Of a stretch of DNA of 64,000 nucleotides, positions 27,695 through 35,985 are shown piece by piece (position 1 is the stretch's first letter; each line of letters begins with the position of its first letter). The translations under genes were made by a program, and so were the position numbers. Under the pieces are notes generated by a model that saw only the letters and a program-made list of their open reading frames with translations, had not been told where the DNA came from and ran no database searches. Origin of the DNA: Metallibacterium scheffleri (lineage in GTDB: Bacteria; Pseudomonadota; Gammaproteobacteria; Xanthomonadales; Rhodanobacteraceae); assembly GCF_002077135.1 (NCBI RefSeq), contig NZ_LDOS01000002.1, positions 310,001 to 374,000 of the forward strand. Reading direction: 5' to 3'.

Positions 27695-29386
27695 ATGGCC
27701 GTCGAACCCAACGCACTCGCCGACACGCACGCCGCCAGCGTGGCGCCCGCCGGGCACGCGCCGCTAGCCGCCCGCGCGGCCACGCCGTGGTGGCGCGGCG
27801 CGGTGATCTACCAGATCTACCCGCGCAGCTTTCTCGACAGTGACGGCAACGGCGTCGGCGATCTGCCCGGCATCCTGGCGCGCATGGATTACATCGCCAG
27901 CCTTGGTGTGGATGCGATCTGGATCGCACCGTTCTTCAAATCGCCGATGGCCGATTTCGGCTACGACATCGCCGATTACCACGCAGTCGATCCGCTGTTC
28001 GGCACGCTCGAGGATTTCGACCGCCTGCTGGCCGCGGCGCACGCGCGCGGTTTGCGCGTGATGATCGACCAGGTGCTCAGCCACACCTCGGTCGAGCACG
28101 CCTGGTTCCGCGAGAGCCGCGAGAGCCGCGACAACGCCAGGGCCGACTGGTACGTGTGGGCCGACGCCAGGGCCGACGGCACGCCGCCCAACAACTGGCT
28201 GTCGATCTTCGGTGGCCCGGCGTGGACCTGGGAGCCGCGCCGCCGCCAGTATTACCTGCACAATTTCCTCGATGCGCAGCCGGACCTGAACTTCCACAAC
28301 GAGGCAGTGCGCGCCGCGGCGCTGGACAACGTGCGCTTCTGGCTGGAGCGCGGCGTCGATGGCGTGCGCCTGGACGCGATCAACTTCTGCTTTCACGACA
28401 AGCTGCTGCGCGACAACCCGGCCAAGCCCGCCAGCGAGCGCAGCGGGCGCGGTTTCAGCGCCGACAATCCGTATGCGTTCCAGTACCACTGGTACAACAA
28501 CACGCAGCCCGAGAATCTGGCGTTTCTGGAACAACTGCGCGCGCTGCTCGATGGGTATCCCGGTACCGCCGCGCTGGGCGAGATCGCCTCCGAGGATTCA
28601 CTGGCGACCATGGCCGAATACACCCAGCCCGGGCGTCTGCACATGGGCTACAGCTTCGAGCTGCTGACCGAGGAATTCTCCGCGCGTCACGTGCGCGCTA
28701 CCGTCGGCACGCTGGAAGCCGGTCTGCGCGAGGGCTGGCCGTGCTGGGCGATCTCCAATCACGATGTCGCGCGCGTGGCCACACGCTGGGGCGGTGCCCA
28801 GCCCGGCGCCGCGCAGATCGCGCAGATGAGCGCGCTGGCGCTGTGCCTGCGCGGCTCGGTGTGCGTGTATCAGGGTGAGGAGCTGGGCCTGCCCGAAGCC
28901 GAGGTGCCATTCGCGGCGCTGCGCGATCCCTATGGCATCGCGTTCTGGCCCAACTTCAAGGGCCGCGACGGCTGCCGCACGCCGATGCCCTGGGACGCCA
29001 GCGCCAAGGCCGGGTTCACCAGCGGCACGCCATGGCTGCCGGTGCCGCCGGCACACCGCGCGCTGGCCGTGGCCGCGCAGGAGCGCGACGCGCGCTCGCC
29101 GCTGCAGCGCTTTCGCGCGTTCGTCGCATGGCGCAAGCGGCAGCCGGCGCTGCGCGGCGGCGCGATTCGCTTGCTCGATCTGCCGGAGCCGCTGCTGGGG
29201 TTCGTGCGCGGTTCGGGCGGCGATGAAATCCTCGCGCTGTTCAATCTCGATGCCGACCCACAAAGCGTCGTGCTGCCTGCGGGCGCGTGGCAGACGCTGG
29301 TTCATGCCGGTCCCGATGCGGGCCGCATCGAGGCCTACACGGCGCACCTGCCCGCGTTTGGCGTGCTGTTCGCGCGCGGCGACTGA
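27695..29386 (+). CDS. GH13 alpha-glucosidase (oligo-1,6/alpha-glucosidase type)
   Basis: Cytoplasmic retaining glycosidase hydrolysing short alpha-glucans to glucose; no signal peptide is seen. The ATG at 27695 follows ACGGGGG and gives 563 residues. GH13 landmarks are WWRGAVIYQIYPRSF, DSDGNGVGDLPGI, the DYHAVDPLFGT stretch, DQVLSHTS (region I), GVDGVRLDAINF with the nucleophile Asp (region II), ALGEIASED with the acid/base Glu (region III), and WAISNHDVARVATRW (region IV). QYYLHNFLDAQPDLNFHN is characteristic of the alpha-glucosidase branch, as in Xanthomonas enzymes assigned to subfamily 23. A C-terminal beta domain ends the protein. The operator at 27548 lies upstream, linking it to the locus regulator. 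Confidence 0.92.
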   Translation: MAVEPNALADTHAASVAPAGHAPLAARAATPWWRGAVIYQIYPRSFLDSDGNGVGDLPGILARMDYIASLGVDAIWIAPFFKSPMADFGYDIADYHAVDPLFGTLEDFDRLLAAAHARGLRVMIDQVLSHTSVEHAWFRESRESRDNARADWYVWADARADGTPPNNWLSIFGGPAWTWEPRRRQYYLHNFLDAQPDLNFHNEAVRAAALDNVRFWLERGVDGVRLDAINFCFHDKLLRDNPAKPASERSGRGFSADNPYAFQYHWYNNTQPENLAFLEQLRALLDGYPGTAALGEIASEDSLATMAEYTQPGRLHMGYSFELLTEEFSARHVRATVGTLEAGLREGWPCWAISNHDVARVATRWGGAQPGAAQIAQMSALALCLRGSVCVYQGEELGLPEAEVPFAALRDPYGIAFWPNFKGRDGCRTPMPWDASAKAGFTSGTPWLPVPPAHRALAVAAQERDARSPLQRFRAFVAWRKRQPALRGGAIRLLDLPEPLLGFVRGSGGDEILALFNLDADPQSVVLPAGAWQTLVHAGPDAGRIEAYTAHLPAFGVLFARGD

Positions 29387-29513
29387 ACGATGCGTGGCGC
29401 ACGCGCTGCGCCATGTGACGTGTGCGTCTGCGATTGCGTGCTGGCTCGCGCGGCTTTTGTGACTGCGCGGATCCGCCGCGCATGACATGTCCGGATTCCC
29501 AAGGCGCGCGGCA

Positions 29514-29527
29514 TGAATACGTATGCA
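29514..29527. promoter_or_regulatory. Predicted LacI-type operator, site 2
   Basis: TGAATACGTATGCA within the 282-base gap ahead of the TonB-dependent receptor, about 140 bases before its start codon. It differs from site 1 only at the T/G position of the right arm and is identical in core to site 3 at 34254. The rest of the gap holds no gene. Confidence 0.72.
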
Positions 29528-29668
29528 CAGGTCTTCCACTGCGCGCCGCGAGGCCTACCATCGTTACACGCTGATGTGACCGCCCGGTTGCACCCGCGCC
29601 ACAACTCGCGATGCCGGCACCCACCGCGACATCGTCCGCACTGCCCAACATGATTCCCGGAGGGGGAA

Positions 29669-32590
29669 ATGATCCAGCTCAAGCGCAACGTATTGGCAAT
29701 GGCCCTGGCGTCCTCGCTGGGCGTCGTCGCTTTCGGCACCGTGCACGCCGCGCCCGCAAGCTCGGCGCAAGCCGGTAACGTGCAGGGTGGAAGCGCGGCA
29801 CAAGCAACCACCGTGCCCGCGCAAACCGCGACGAATGCCGACACGGGCACCACCTCGAAGGCGGCGGCACGCAAGAGGATCCAGGAAGAAGCCAAGAAGG
29901 CAAAGGTGATGGGTGCAGTCGTAGTATCTGGTTATGCATCAAGTTTGCAAAACTCAATTATGTTGCAGCGTTATTCAAATAATATTGTAGAAGCTGTGTC
30001 TGCTGAACAGATAGGAAAATTACCTGGCATTAGCATAGCGGACACGTTGGGACGTTTACCTGGCTTGGCTGTGCAGACGCTTAATGGGCGACCGCAAGTA
30101 TTGACGATACATGGTTTCGGTCCTGATTTTAGTACCGCTTTAGTGGATGGGCAAGAACAAGTCAGTACAGGCAATAATCGCGGCGTCCAATTCGACCAGT
30201 ATCCATCCAGCTGGTTTGGCAACGTAATAGTACATATTACACCAAATGCTGATTTAGTTGGCCAAGGCTTGGCCGGCACAGTCAACATGCGCACAATTCG
30301 ACCATTAGAGCATGACCATTCATTCGGCGCAGTGAATGTTGCCTACAATTGGGATCAACTTGCAGAGTTATCTCCTGGAGGTAGTAATTCAGGTCAGGAC
30401 ATCAATGGCATCTTTGTCGATCAGTTCGCGCATCATACGTTCGGCGTCACGCTCGGCGTGGATTTGCAGTCCGTGCCGACCCAGATCCAGCATCAGGCGC
30501 CGTGGGGGTATCCCACCGATTCGGCGGGCGATCTGTACATCGGCGGGTCCAAAAATTACGGCATCAGCGACAATTTGAATCGCACGGCCTTGCTGACGAC
30601 ATTCCAGTGGCGGCCGAGCAAGGATTTCGACAGTACGCTGATCCTGACTTATGACAATTTCCGCGAGTCGCAACAGAACAAGGGCATGGAATTCCCGCTC
30701 GGTTATGGTGCACAGGCCAGTGGCGCGCCATTGCCGTTCACACCCGGTTCGGTCAGCAACGGGTTCGTCAATACCGGAACTTTCGGTGACGTGTATCCCG
30801 TGATTCGCAACGATTTCAATTGGTTCCATTCTAAAGTTTACAACATTAATTGGCGTAACAAGTTGCGCTTTAATGAAGACTGGTCCGCAGAGATTAATGT
30901 AGGGTATTCACGTGCTAACCGTCAGTCAGTACAGCTAGAAACATACTCCGAGTATGGCTACAACAGGACAGGGCCCACTTCGACTGTTGGTTTCAGTGAA
31001 CTCGGCGATGGTATGCTAATGCTCAATCCGTCGCTGAATTATGCGTCTAATCAGATAGTTCTAACTGATCCACAAGGTTGGGGAGCTGGATCCAACATCG
31101 TCCAGGCGGGATACGCTAATCTGCCAAACACTGAAGATTACATCGGAAATATAAATCTCAGTTTGAAGCGTGATTTTGAGGATGGCCCCTTCTCAAGTGC
31201 TGTGCTTGGCTTTAATCGTGCAACCAGAAATAAGACTTATACCAACAACGGCGATTATCTGACATTGCCTAATGGTACTGAAACCTTGGCGACAAATCCG
31301 ATAGGTGCGCAGACTGCGCCTATTCCAGGTGGCGCTCTTTATGGTAATGGCTCGTGTGATCCGTTAGCATGGATGGGCATAGGCCCTGAGGTTTGTTATG
31401 ATCCATTGTACTTACTTAACAACAATGATTACTATATTTACCCATGGTCGGCCTCCCCGAGTGCGCAGCCACCGAATTGGAGTGTTCGCCAGAACACATA
31501 TGTGCCATATTTTCAATTGAATATTCAGAGTCGCGTTGGGGCTGTGCCTGTGCGCGGCAATATTGGCATCCAGATTTCTGCTACGGATCAAATGTCAACC
31601 GGTGGTCACTCTGTTGCGGGTTTGAATGGCGCAAGTCGTTTGCAGGAGGTTCCGGTAAGCGGCAGTACAAAATACACGCGCTATCTGCCTAGTCTTAACT
31701 TGATATTTGGCATCGCGCGGAATACGGATCTGCGGTTCAGTGCGGCGCGCGTTATGGCCCGTCCTCGAATGGACGAGATGAATGCAGGGCTCGGTGTTAG
31801 CGGCAATATTACACTGCTTCCTTCGACAAATCCGAATCAGGCGTACTTCAGTGCCAGCGGTGGTAATCCGCAACTTTTGCCGACGATGGCTGATAATTAT
31901 AATTTGAGTTTAGAGCATTATTTCGATCAAAATAAGGGTTATCTGCAATTTGAAGGATATTTTTTCCAGCTTCACGATTATATCAATCCAAGTGCGGCGA
32001 TTTTGTATAATTTCTCAGCATTCGAGCCATACTATCTCGATGCTTCACAGCAGGCGCAACTTGGAACGCCATACGGCATCATGAGCGGTCCTGTCAACAA
32101 TGGTCATGGTTATGTGAGAGGGCTACAAGCTGTTGCTAGTTTGCCATTGGATTTGATATTACGGCCTCTTGAAGGCTTTGGTATAAATACAAGCGCTAAT
32201 TACACGAAAAGCTCCATAGTTTATGGCGAAAACCCAACGCCGGTTACGGTTCCAGGTTTGTCGAAATGGGTCCTCAGTAGTACAGTTTACTACCAGCACG
32301 ATGGTTTCCAAGCGCGTGTAAGTGATACTTATCGGAGTAGTTTTTTAGGCGAAATATCTGGACTCGGAGCTACGCGTGTATTGCAGACGATCCAAGGCGA
32401 GCACACCATCGATGCGCAGGTCAGTTACGCTTTTTCCAGCGGACGCTTCAAAAATCTGACCTTGATCCTGCAAGGCTCCAATCTGAACGATGCCTTGTTC
32501 AAGACCTTCCAGAATAACGACCCGCGCCAGGTCATTTTTTGGGAGCGCTACGGCCGATATTATTCACTCCAGGCATCCTACAGGTTTTGA
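29669..32590 (+). CDS. TonB-dependent receptor, likely maltodextrin uptake
   Basis: Outer-membrane active transporter of 973 residues. The ATG at 29669 follows AGGGGGA. A signal peptide (VLAMALASSLGVVAFGTVHA) is followed by an Ala/Thr-rich stretch, a Lys-rich segment and GAVVVSGYASSL, which may contain the TonB-interacting region. The plug domain shows IVEAVSAEQIGKLPGISIAD, TLGRLPGLAVQ and PNADLVGQGLAGTVNMRTIRP. The barrel continues to the terminal beta-signal YSLQASYRF. Position in the glucan locus and a shared operator suggest maltodextrin import. Base composition alternates sharply inside the gene: GC-rich to about 29917, AT-rich to about 30405, GC-rich to about 30826, AT-rich to about 32395, GC-rich to the end. 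A good terminator follows. Confidence 0.92.
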   Translation: MIQLKRNVLAMALASSLGVVAFGTVHAAPASSAQAGNVQGGSAAQATTVPAQTATNADTGTTSKAAARKRIQEEAKKAKVMGAVVVSGYASSLQNSIMLQRYSNNIVEAVSAEQIGKLPGISIADTLGRLPGLAVQTLNGRPQVLTIHGFGPDFSTALVDGQEQVSTGNNRGVQFDQYPSSWFGNVIVHITPNADLVGQGLAGTVNMRTIRPLEHDHSFGAVNVAYNWDQLAELSPGGSNSGQDINGIFVDQFAHHTFGVTLGVDLQSVPTQIQHQAPWGYPTDSAGDLYIGGSKNYGISDNLNRTALLTTFQWRPSKDFDSTLILTYDNFRESQQNKGMEFPLGYGAQASGAPLPFTPGSVSNGFVNTGTFGDVYPVIRNDFNWFHSKVYNINWRNKLRFNEDWSAEINVGYSRANRQSVQLETYSEYGYNRTGPTSTVGFSELGDGMLMLNPSLNYASNQIVLTDPQGWGAGSNIVQAGYANLPNTEDYIGNINLSLKRDFEDGPFSSAVLGFNRATRNKTYTNNGDYLTLPNGTETLATNPIGAQTAPIPGGALYGNGSCDPLAWMGIGPEVCYDPLYLLNNNDYYIYPWSASPSAQPPNWSVRQNTYVPYFQLNIQSRVGAVPVRGNIGIQISATDQMSTGGHSVAGLNGASRLQEVPVSGSTKYTRYLPSLNLIFGIARNTDLRFSAARVMARPRMDEMNAGLGVSGNITLLPSTNPNQAYFSASGGNPQLLPTMADNYNLSLEHYFDQNKGYLQFEGYFFQLHDYINPSAAILYNFSAFEPYYLDASQQAQLGTPYGIMSGPVNNGHGYVRGLQAVASLPLDLILRPLEGFGINTSANYTKSSIVYGENPTPVTVPGLSKWVLSSTVYYQHDGFQARVSDTYRSSFLGEISGLGATRVLQTIQGEHTIDAQVSYAFSSGRFKNLTLILQGSNLNDALFKTFQNNDPRQVIFWERYGRYYSLQASYRF

Positions 32591-32627
32591 CCTGGCCGAA
32601 TATCAGACTCTGTGTGCGTGGTCCTTT

Positions 32628-32653
32628 GCCCCGCCGCGAAGGCGGGGCTTTTT
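32628..32653 (+). terminator. Intrinsic terminator after the TonB receptor
   Basis: Eight-bp stem GCCCCGCC/GGCGGGGC with loop GCGAA, followed directly by TTTTT. It separates the receptor from the halogenase-like gene, which must then depend on read-through or its own promoter. Confidence 0.88.
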
Positions 32654-32697
32654 ATGTGGCAAGATAAAATTTTGGTGTCGCCGGTGTGGCGCTCGAC

Positions 32698-34218
32698 ATG
32701 CAAAAACCTGCTCTGGAGTCTGTAGCCATTCTCGGCGGCGGCACCGCCGGATGGATGGCGGCGGCACTGCTGGCCAAAGCGCTGGGATCGCGGGTACGCA
32801 TTGCCCTGGTCGAGTCCGCGGACATCGGCACGGTGGGTGTGTGTGAGGCCACCATTCCGCAGATCCGTCATATCAACGCGTTTCTGGGTCTCGATGAAAA
32901 CGCGGTGATGCGCGCCGCGCAGGCCACCTTCAAGCTGGGTATCCAGTTCAACGACTGGCTGCGCCCCGGGCATTCCTACATCCATGCTTTCAGCGATATC
33001 GGCCTGCCCTATGGGTTGCTGCCGTTTCAGCAGTACTGGCTGCGCGCGCGTGCGCTGGGCCAGACGCACGGGCTATGGGCCTATTCGATCAACGCGCAGG
33101 CTGCGGCGCAAAACCGCTTCGCGCGCATGGAACGTGTGGGCAGCAGCCCGCTGACCGGCGTGCGCTACGCCTATCATTTCGATGCCGGACTGTATGCCCA
33201 GCATTTGCGCGGTGTCGCCGAATCGCTTGGCGTGGTGCGCCACGAGGGCAAGGTGGCACATGTCGAACAGCGCCCCGAGGATGGTTTCATCGATGCCCTC
33301 GTGCTGGAGAGCGGCGCGCGCATCGCAGCCGAATTGTTCATCGACTGCTCCGGATTCCGTGCGCTGCTCATCGAGGGCGCCCTGCGCGCCGGCTACGACG
33401 ACTGGCGGCGGTGGCTGCCGTGTGACCGCGCGTTGGCGGTGGCCAGCGCCCGCGTCACGCCGCTGCGGCCATACACGCAGGCCAACGCGCGCACGGCGGG
33501 CTGGCAGTGGCGCATTCCGCTGCAAGCGCGCAGCGGCAACGGGCATGTCTACTGCAGCGAGTTCATCAGTGACGACGAGGCGGCATCGGTGCTGCTCGCC
33601 AACCTCGAAGGCCCGGCATTGGGCGAGCCGCGTGCGTTGCGTTTCACCACGGGGATGCGCAAGCAGACATGGCTGCGCAACTGCGTGGCGCTGGGCCTGG
33701 CGGCGGGCTTCATGGAGCCGCTGGAGTCCACCAGCATCCACTTGATCCAGTCCGGCATCAGCCGGCTGTTGTCGCTGTGGCCGGATCGCGACTTCGACCC
33801 CGCGCTGCGCGACGAGTACAACCGCCAGACGCGTTTCGAGTACGAGCGCGTCCGCGATTTCCTGGTATTGCACTACTGCACCACGCAGCGCGATGACACG
33901 CCGTTCTGGCGGCACTGCGCGCATATCGATTTGCCCGATGGACTGGCGCGCAAGCTGGCGCTGTTTCGAGCCAACGGTCAGATCGTGCGCGACGGCGATG
34001 AACTGTTCGCCGAAGTCGCCTGGCTGCAGGTGATGGTCGGGCAGGGCATCGAGCCGCAGCGTCATCACGCGCTGGCCGATGGCATGGAGGTGGCACGGCT
34101 CGATGAGTTCCTCGGCGGCATGCGCATGTTGATCAAGCGCGCCGTCGCCGGCATGCCCACGCATGCACAGTATGTGGCCGAGCAGTGTCCGGCTTCCGCG
34201 CAGAGCGCCACGCGCTGA
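32698..34218 (+). CDS. Tryptophan-halogenase-like flavoprotein
   Basis: FAD-dependent protein of the flavin halogenase family, about 506 residues. The FAD dinucleotide motif AILGGGTAGWMAAALLA opens the protein; the family WxWxIP motif is GWQWRIPLQ near residue 265. Lys in TFKLGIQFNDW is placed like the catalytic lysine of PrnA-type enzymes, and MEPLESTSIHLI carries the glutamate of the LEPLEST motif. Genes of this type are repeatedly found beside sugar TonB receptors in Xanthomonadales and Caulobacter, and true halogenation is not shown for that branch. It lies between the TonB receptor and the amylase operon. ATG 32698 was preferred to GTG 32686; neither has a clear ribosome site. Confidence 0.85.
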   Translation: MQKPALESVAILGGGTAGWMAAALLAKALGSRVRIALVESADIGTVGVCEATIPQIRHINAFLGLDENAVMRAAQATFKLGIQFNDWLRPGHSYIHAFSDIGLPYGLLPFQQYWLRARALGQTHGLWAYSINAQAAAQNRFARMERVGSSPLTGVRYAYHFDAGLYAQHLRGVAESLGVVRHEGKVAHVEQRPEDGFIDALVLESGARIAAELFIDCSGFRALLIEGALRAGYDDWRRWLPCDRALAVASARVTPLRPYTQANARTAGWQWRIPLQARSGNGHVYCSEFISDDEAASVLLANLEGPALGEPRALRFTTGMRKQTWLRNCVALGLAAGFMEPLESTSIHLIQSGISRLLSLWPDRDFDPALRDEYNRQTRFEYERVRDFLVLHYCTTQRDDTPFWRHCAHIDLPDGLARKLALFRANGQIVRDGDELFAEVAWLQVMVGQGIEPQRHHALADGMEVARLDEFLGGMRMLIKRAVAGMPTHAQYVAEQCPASAQSATR

Positions 34219-34253
34219 GGCGCCGTTGCATCCTCGCCTGGGTGCGGCGGACG

Positions 34254-34267
34254 TGAATACGTATGCA
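34254..34267. promoter_or_regulatory. Predicted LacI-type operator, site 3
   Basis: TGAATACGTATGCA, identical in core to site 2, located about 90 bases before the GH13 lipoprotein amylase. It should control the four-gene operon that starts there. Confidence 0.72.
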
Positions 34268-34359
34268 GCGCATGCGGCCGCGCGCGCGCTACGCCTATCC
34301 TTGCGTGCACCCGGCGTCATCGGCGCCGGACTGACTGATGGATGACGGAGTTCCTGCCC

Positions 34360-35985
34360 ATGTCGATCCGACATATTCCCGCATTGCTTGTCGCAGTCAT
34401 TCTCGCGGGGTGCATGGCAGCTAGCGCCGTTGCGCAGGCGCCCGCCCTGACGCCCGCGACAGCGCGAGCACTCGGTCCGGCGGCGCCCTCGGGCGTGTAC
34501 TACGAAATCTTCGTGCGTTCGTTTTACGACACGAACGGCGATGGCATCGGCGATCTCGATGGTGTCACCAAGAAGCTGCCTTACCTCGAGAGCCTGGGCG
34601 TCAGCGGCATCTGGCTGATACCGATTTTTCCGTCGCCCAGTTATCACGGTTACGACATCACCCACTATCGCGCGATCAATCCGCAGTACGGCACCATGGC
34701 CGACTTCGAGCGCCTGGTGAAGGCCGCGCACGCGGATGGCATGAAGGTCATCCTCGACATGGTGATCAATCACACCAGCAACGAGAATCCGTGGTTCCTG
34801 GCCTCGCGTGATCCGCACAGCGCCTATCGTGACTGGTACTACTGGGCGAGTCCGGATACTCGACTGGATGCCAAAAGCTCGATGGGAGGGAAGGTGTGGC
34901 ACAAGTCGGGCAGGCAGCATTACATGGGCATTTTCAGCCGCGACATGCCCGATTTGAATTACCACACGCCGGCGCTGCGCCGGGAAATGATCTCGATCGG
35001 CCAGTATTGGCTGAAGCGAGGCGTCAATGGCTATCGCCTCGACGCCGCCAAGTACCTGCTCGACAAGTTCTGGAACCAGCGCCACAGCATGCGTGCCATC
35101 GACGCGGATGTGGCGTGGTGGAAGCAGTATCGCGACGGTCTGGACAAGGTTGATCCGCAGACTTACCTGGTGGGCGAAGTGTGGGATTCACACTATCGCC
35201 ACATGGCGCCCTTTGTCGGCCCCCTCAACGCGGTGTTCGATTTCCCCATGGCCAAACGTCTGGTGGCGAGCGCGGAGACCGGGCACGACGACGGCATCGG
35301 TCGCGCCCTGGTGCATATGCAACGGATCTATCGCAGTGCCACCGGCCATTACGTGATGGATGCGCCGCTCCTGAGCAACTTCGATCAGCAGCGCGTGATG
35401 ACGGATCTGCACGGCAATCTGGACAAGATGAAGGTGGCCGCGGCCATGCTGTTGACCTTGCCCGGCAACCCGTATGTGTATTACGGCGAAGAGATCGGCA
35501 TGCGCGGCACCAAGCCCGATCCGCTGGATCGTGAGCCGATGCGCTGGAACATCAGCCCGACGGCGCCGGGAGAAACGACATGGGAAACGCCACCGGCCTG
35601 GCTGCACGAGGATGTCTCGGTGCAGGCCGAGCAGAATGATCCGCACTCGCTGCTCAACCGCTATCGCGAGTTGATCCACTGGCGCATGCACATCGCGCCG
35701 CTGCGCGATGGCGTGGCCGGCGTATACGCCACCGGCAATCCGGCGCTGGTGGCGTGGCGGCTGACCGATCGCGCGGGCAGCGTGCTGGTCGCCCACAATC
35801 TTTCCGGGCAGACGCAGCGCCTGACGCTGCACAGCGTGGGTGGCCTGCAATACCAGACGCTGCTGCGCACGACCCGCACGTGGACGGCACTGGACGGCGA
35901 CGTGCTCAGCCTGCCTGCCTACGGTAGCGCGGTGCTTGAAGGCAGCACGACAGCGACGCAAACAAACTCACGGAGAACACCATGA
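34360..35985 (+). CDS. GH13 alpha-amylase family enzyme, probable lipoprotein
   Basis: Exported alpha-glucan hydrolase of about 541 residues. ATG 34360 follows GACGGAG; an ATG 18 bases upstream is also in frame. The leader ends with LLVAVILAGC, a lipobox, suggesting a lipid-anchored protein; a signal-peptidase I site after AVAQA is the alternative. GH13 landmarks: VYYEIFVRSFYDTNGDGIGD, DMVINHTS (region I), GVNGYRLDAAKYL with the nucleophile Asp (region II), YLVGEVWDS with the acid/base Glu (region III), and LLSNFDQQRVM (region IV). In region IV the usual His before the catalytic Asp is Phe. It is the first gene of an operon with four-base or one-base overlaps through to the MFS transporter. 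Neopullulanase/SusA-like specificity is inferred. Confidence 0.9.
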   Translation: MSIRHIPALLVAVILAGCMAASAVAQAPALTPATARALGPAAPSGVYYEIFVRSFYDTNGDGIGDLDGVTKKLPYLESLGVSGIWLIPIFPSPSYHGYDITHYRAINPQYGTMADFERLVKAAHADGMKVILDMVINHTSNENPWFLASRDPHSAYRDWYYWASPDTRLDAKSSMGGKVWHKSGRQHYMGIFSRDMPDLNYHTPALRREMISIGQYWLKRGVNGYRLDAAKYLLDKFWNQRHSMRAIDADVAWWKQYRDGLDKVDPQTYLVGEVWDSHYRHMAPFVGPLNAVFDFPMAKRLVASAETGHDDGIGRALVHMQRIYRSATGHYVMDAPLLSNFDQQRVMTDLHGNLDKMKVAAAMLLTLPGNPYVYYGEEIGMRGTKPDPLDREPMRWNISPTAPGETTWETPPAWLHEDVSVQAEQNDPHSLLNRYRELIHWRMHIAPLRDGVAGVYATGNPALVAWRLTDRAGSVLVAHNLSGQTQRLTLHSVGGLQYQTLLRTTRTWTALDGDVLSLPAYGSAVLEGSTTATQTNSRRTP

